DNA from: Asaia lannensis NBRC 102526
Lineage (GTDB): Bacteria > Pseudomonadota > Alphaproteobacteria > Acetobacterales > Acetobacteraceae
Assembly (NCBI RefSeq): GCF_024054035.1
Contig: NZ_JAMXQU010000011.1
Coordinates: 53,574 to 117,573, forward strand
DNA length: 64,000 nt
Reading direction: 5' to 3'
Made by a program: the position numbers and the translations under genes. Under the pieces are notes generated by a model. The model saw only the letters and a program-made list of their open reading frames with translations, ran no database searches and had not been told where the DNA came from. Below are positions 62,551-64,000 of the stretch, one piece after another (position 1 is the stretch's first letter; each line of letters begins with the position of its first letter).

Positions 62551-63141
62551 ATGACCCATTTAAAAGACATAATTAAACAACTCGAACTTACCGAAAAGAA
62601 TGTAGTCGAGAGAGCGAAAGCCCTTGGAACGACAAGGCATATAGGCGATGCCTCTCTGTCAGTGACAGAAATCGAGCGCATTATTTCCCTCATCAGGGCA
62701 GACCTGAAGGGACAAGGGTTTACAACAGCAAAACGTGCGAATGCATATGCTGAAACTCTCAGAAAATCCGCATATCTAAGAGATGCGAACCCTGCTCATC
62801 TGCTGAGCTTCTTTGTGGATTCACAGATTCCGGCAAGTGAAGTCAGTGCATTTGGCTGGGAGCAGGAAGATAGCAATGCCGAGCTTAAGGGCTTTGGAAA
62901 TGCGCTCTTTGTCGCGCTGGGATTGCTGGTTTTTCGTGATTGGGAGCGCTATCACGGGCATAGCCTGGATTGTGAAATCCAGTATGTGCAATGGTTCGCT
63001 CGCTTTGCGCCAGATGAGTTCAATGCAGGGGCGTCGATTGCCTTGCATGCCCATTTCGATCTCGGGTTCTCGCTCCTGGCAGAGATGAAGGGCAAAAAAC
63101 CTCTCCCCTGGTCTTATGAAGGACAGGGAGGCCAGTCATGA
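62551..63141 (+). CDS. Unknown protein, first of three coupled genes
   Basis: 196 residues from ATG 62551 with AGAAGGAA upstream. Residues 1-60 are helical and charged (THLKDIIKQLELTEKNVVERAKAL ... VTEIERIISLIRADL), plausibly DNA- or protein-binding. Residues 95-190 are a mixed domain with a WEQEDSNAELKGFGNALFVALGLLVFRDWERYHG segment. No membrane helix, no recognised family. The 4-base overlap with the next gene shows an operon. Divergent from mobC across the candidate oriT. Confidence 0.65.
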   Translation: MTHLKDIIKQLELTEKNVVERAKALGTTRHIGDASLSVTEIERIISLIRADLKGQGFTTAKRANAYAETLRKSAYLRDANPAHLLSFFVDSQIPASEVSAFGWEQEDSNAELKGFGNALFVALGLLVFRDWERYHGHSLDCEIQYVQWFARFAPDEFNAGASIALHAHFDLGFSLLAEMKGKKPLPWSYEGQGGQS

Positions 63142-63365
63142 CCCATCATGAAATTGCTATGGCTCAACTGGATGTGGCCAGCAGATTTGTCGAGTGGAAG
63201 ATTTCCGCTGTGGAGACTCGTCTGAAAGCCCTGCAAGAGCGGGGCGATGAGGAAGGAGCCCAGGTACTGGTGGACAGATTCTGGATGCTGAAGAATCGCC
63301 TCCAGAGTATCGAGGATGTCGTAACGGTTCTGGAGATCATACAGGAAATGGGAGGTATGCCATGA
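63138..63365 (+). CDS. Unknown small helical protein, second of three coupled genes
   Basis: 75 residues; GGGAGG 8 bases upstream. Almost entirely helical with heptad-like hydrophobic spacing (VASRFVEWKISAVETRLKALQERGDEEGAQVLVDRFWMLKNRLQSIEDVVTVLEIIQEM), a likely coiled coil. Overlaps both neighbours by 4 bases. Not recognised. Confidence 0.6.
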   Translation: MTHHEIAMAQLDVASRFVEWKISAVETRLKALQERGDEEGAQVLVDRFWMLKNRLQSIEDVVTVLEIIQEMGGMP

Positions 63366-63655
63366 TTAATTCAGACGCCTTCAATCATCTCCTGAAAATG
63401 GCTCGTGGCACCAGCCGTGGCGAAATGATCGCTCGCGATTTCCTGCTCTGGTGGTGGAATGAACAGCTTTTCGGGGTGTTCGATTTTCATCGTCTGGTTC
63501 ACCTCGATGGTAAATCATTCAAGGCTGTTATGGATCTTTCGCGGGAGATCTTTTCATCGCCGACCACCTATCCCTCTGTAGGCTCCGAGGCTTACGGCGC
63601 TTTGCGCGAGCTTGTAGGCTGGGAGCTGGAACGTCGCAATCGCCTGAAGTCCTGA
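63362..63655 (+). CDS. Unknown small protein, third of three coupled genes
   Basis: 97 residues; GGGAGG 6 bases upstream. Features include GEMIARDFLLWWWNEQLFGVFDFHRLVHLDGKSFKAVMDL, a Trp-rich stretch uncommon in small proteins. This resembles the layout of unknown plasmid proteins rather than any toxin or antitoxin I can name. It ends the operon; a hairpin follows. Confidence 0.6.
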   Translation: MINSDAFNHLLKMARGTSRGEMIARDFLLWWWNEQLFGVFDFHRLVHLDGKSFKAVMDLSREIFSSPTTYPSVGSEAYGALRELVGWELERRNRLKS

Positions 63656-64000
63656 TAGGAGGGCCCTCCTGCACCTCTCCCCAAAAGGACGGGTGCGGGA
63701 ATTATTTCCCGCAGGCTGTTCAGGGATATACAATGCTTTGCATCCTCTCGGGGAGGAGGTTGCCCTCTGGAGCCCGTACATTCGCAAGGCAGACTGGAAG
63801 CTCGAACACCTTCTTGGTTCTTATATAAACAAGTTGGAACAGGACCAAAGCAAGAGGCTGTGTTTCCCTGCTTCGGCGCCTTTGAAATCGTGGAAACCCT
63901 GGGTGTGTTTGTCTCCCTGAAATCCTTTACCGCCCTGAAATGCAGGGTATGCAGGAGCATGGTTTGCAGTCTCTGGGTATCGGTTCCGGCATAATGCAAG
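63656..64000. other. No convincing gene to the window edge
   Basis: Two open frames (63693-63920 plus, 63592-63999 minus) give unconvincing translations. The only clear structure is the hairpin at 63694-63713. The element continues beyond the window. Confidence 0.4.
63694..63713 (+). terminator. Hairpin after the three-gene operon
   Basis: TGCGGGAA (63694-63701) pairs perfectly with TTCCCGCA (63706-63713), loop of 4, 39 bases after the last stop. No T-run, so termination is possible but unproven. Confidence 0.5.

Noticed and set aside
63592..63999. Frames at the right edge on both strands (63592-63999 minus, 63693-63920 plus)
   Set aside because: The minus frame overlaps the third coupled gene. 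The plus frame starts at GTG within a hairpin. Neither has recognisable features.

Overview
The window looks like chromosomal DNA of an acetic acid bacterium (Acetobacteraceae, Alphaproteobacteria). The strongest pointers are a two-subunit PQQ-dependent polyol dehydrogenase (sldBA, 33263-35841), a GMC-type dehydrogenase with a gluconate-2-dehydrogenase subunit-3 partner, a high density of sugar and polyol genes, and alphaproteobacterial versions of murA, thrS, infC and htpG. Gluconobacter or Asaia relatives are plausible; the genus is inference. No intact tRNA or rRNA gene was seen.

From the left: a cut-off sugar isomerase, an MscS channel, a YfeH-like transporter, a PsiE-like protein and a NUDIX hydrolase. 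Next is a compact polyol operon (4618-10344): DeoR-type regulator, PfkB kinase, GatZ/KbaZ-family protein, sorbitol/galactitol dehydrogenase and sugar:H+ symporter. It reads as galactitol to D-tagatose to D-tagatose 6-phosphate to D-fructose 6-phosphate. A secreted DUF1460 protein and a MarR-GNAT fusion follow. A Fur-box-controlled siderophore receptor operon runs to 17008, and then comes a small scar of mobile DNA.

From 17982 to 53355 the content is mostly core chromosome: htpG, a NUDIX/HAD pair, a TonB receptor with a glycerophosphodiesterase, ompW divergent from an FNR-type regulator, murA, the GMC dehydrogenase pair behind a Fur-like palindrome, dcd, a glycosyltransferase operon, sldBA, a LysR regulator divergent from an EmrB-EmrA-NodT efflux operon, lipoprotein and envelope genes, ribokinase, a family 9 glycosyltransferase, thrS and infC (which probably starts at ATA). 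After infC lies a 627-base AT-rich gap with an FNR-type box, then a 797-residue beta-roll protein that looks like a type I secretion substrate.

At 53356 a 23-base tRNA-Ser 3' end stands alone. From there to the window edge the content is that of a mobilizable element inserted in a tRNA-Ser gene: two serine recombinases bracketing a type II restriction-modification system (SacI-like nuclease, small HTH controller, C5 methyltransferase) with a 17-base palindromic operator, a trio of unknown envelope proteins, a MobC-relaxase pair, and three translationally coupled unknown small genes. The right end of the element, and presumably the intact tRNA, lie outside the window. No type IV secretion genes are visible, so it looks mobilizable rather than self-transmissible.
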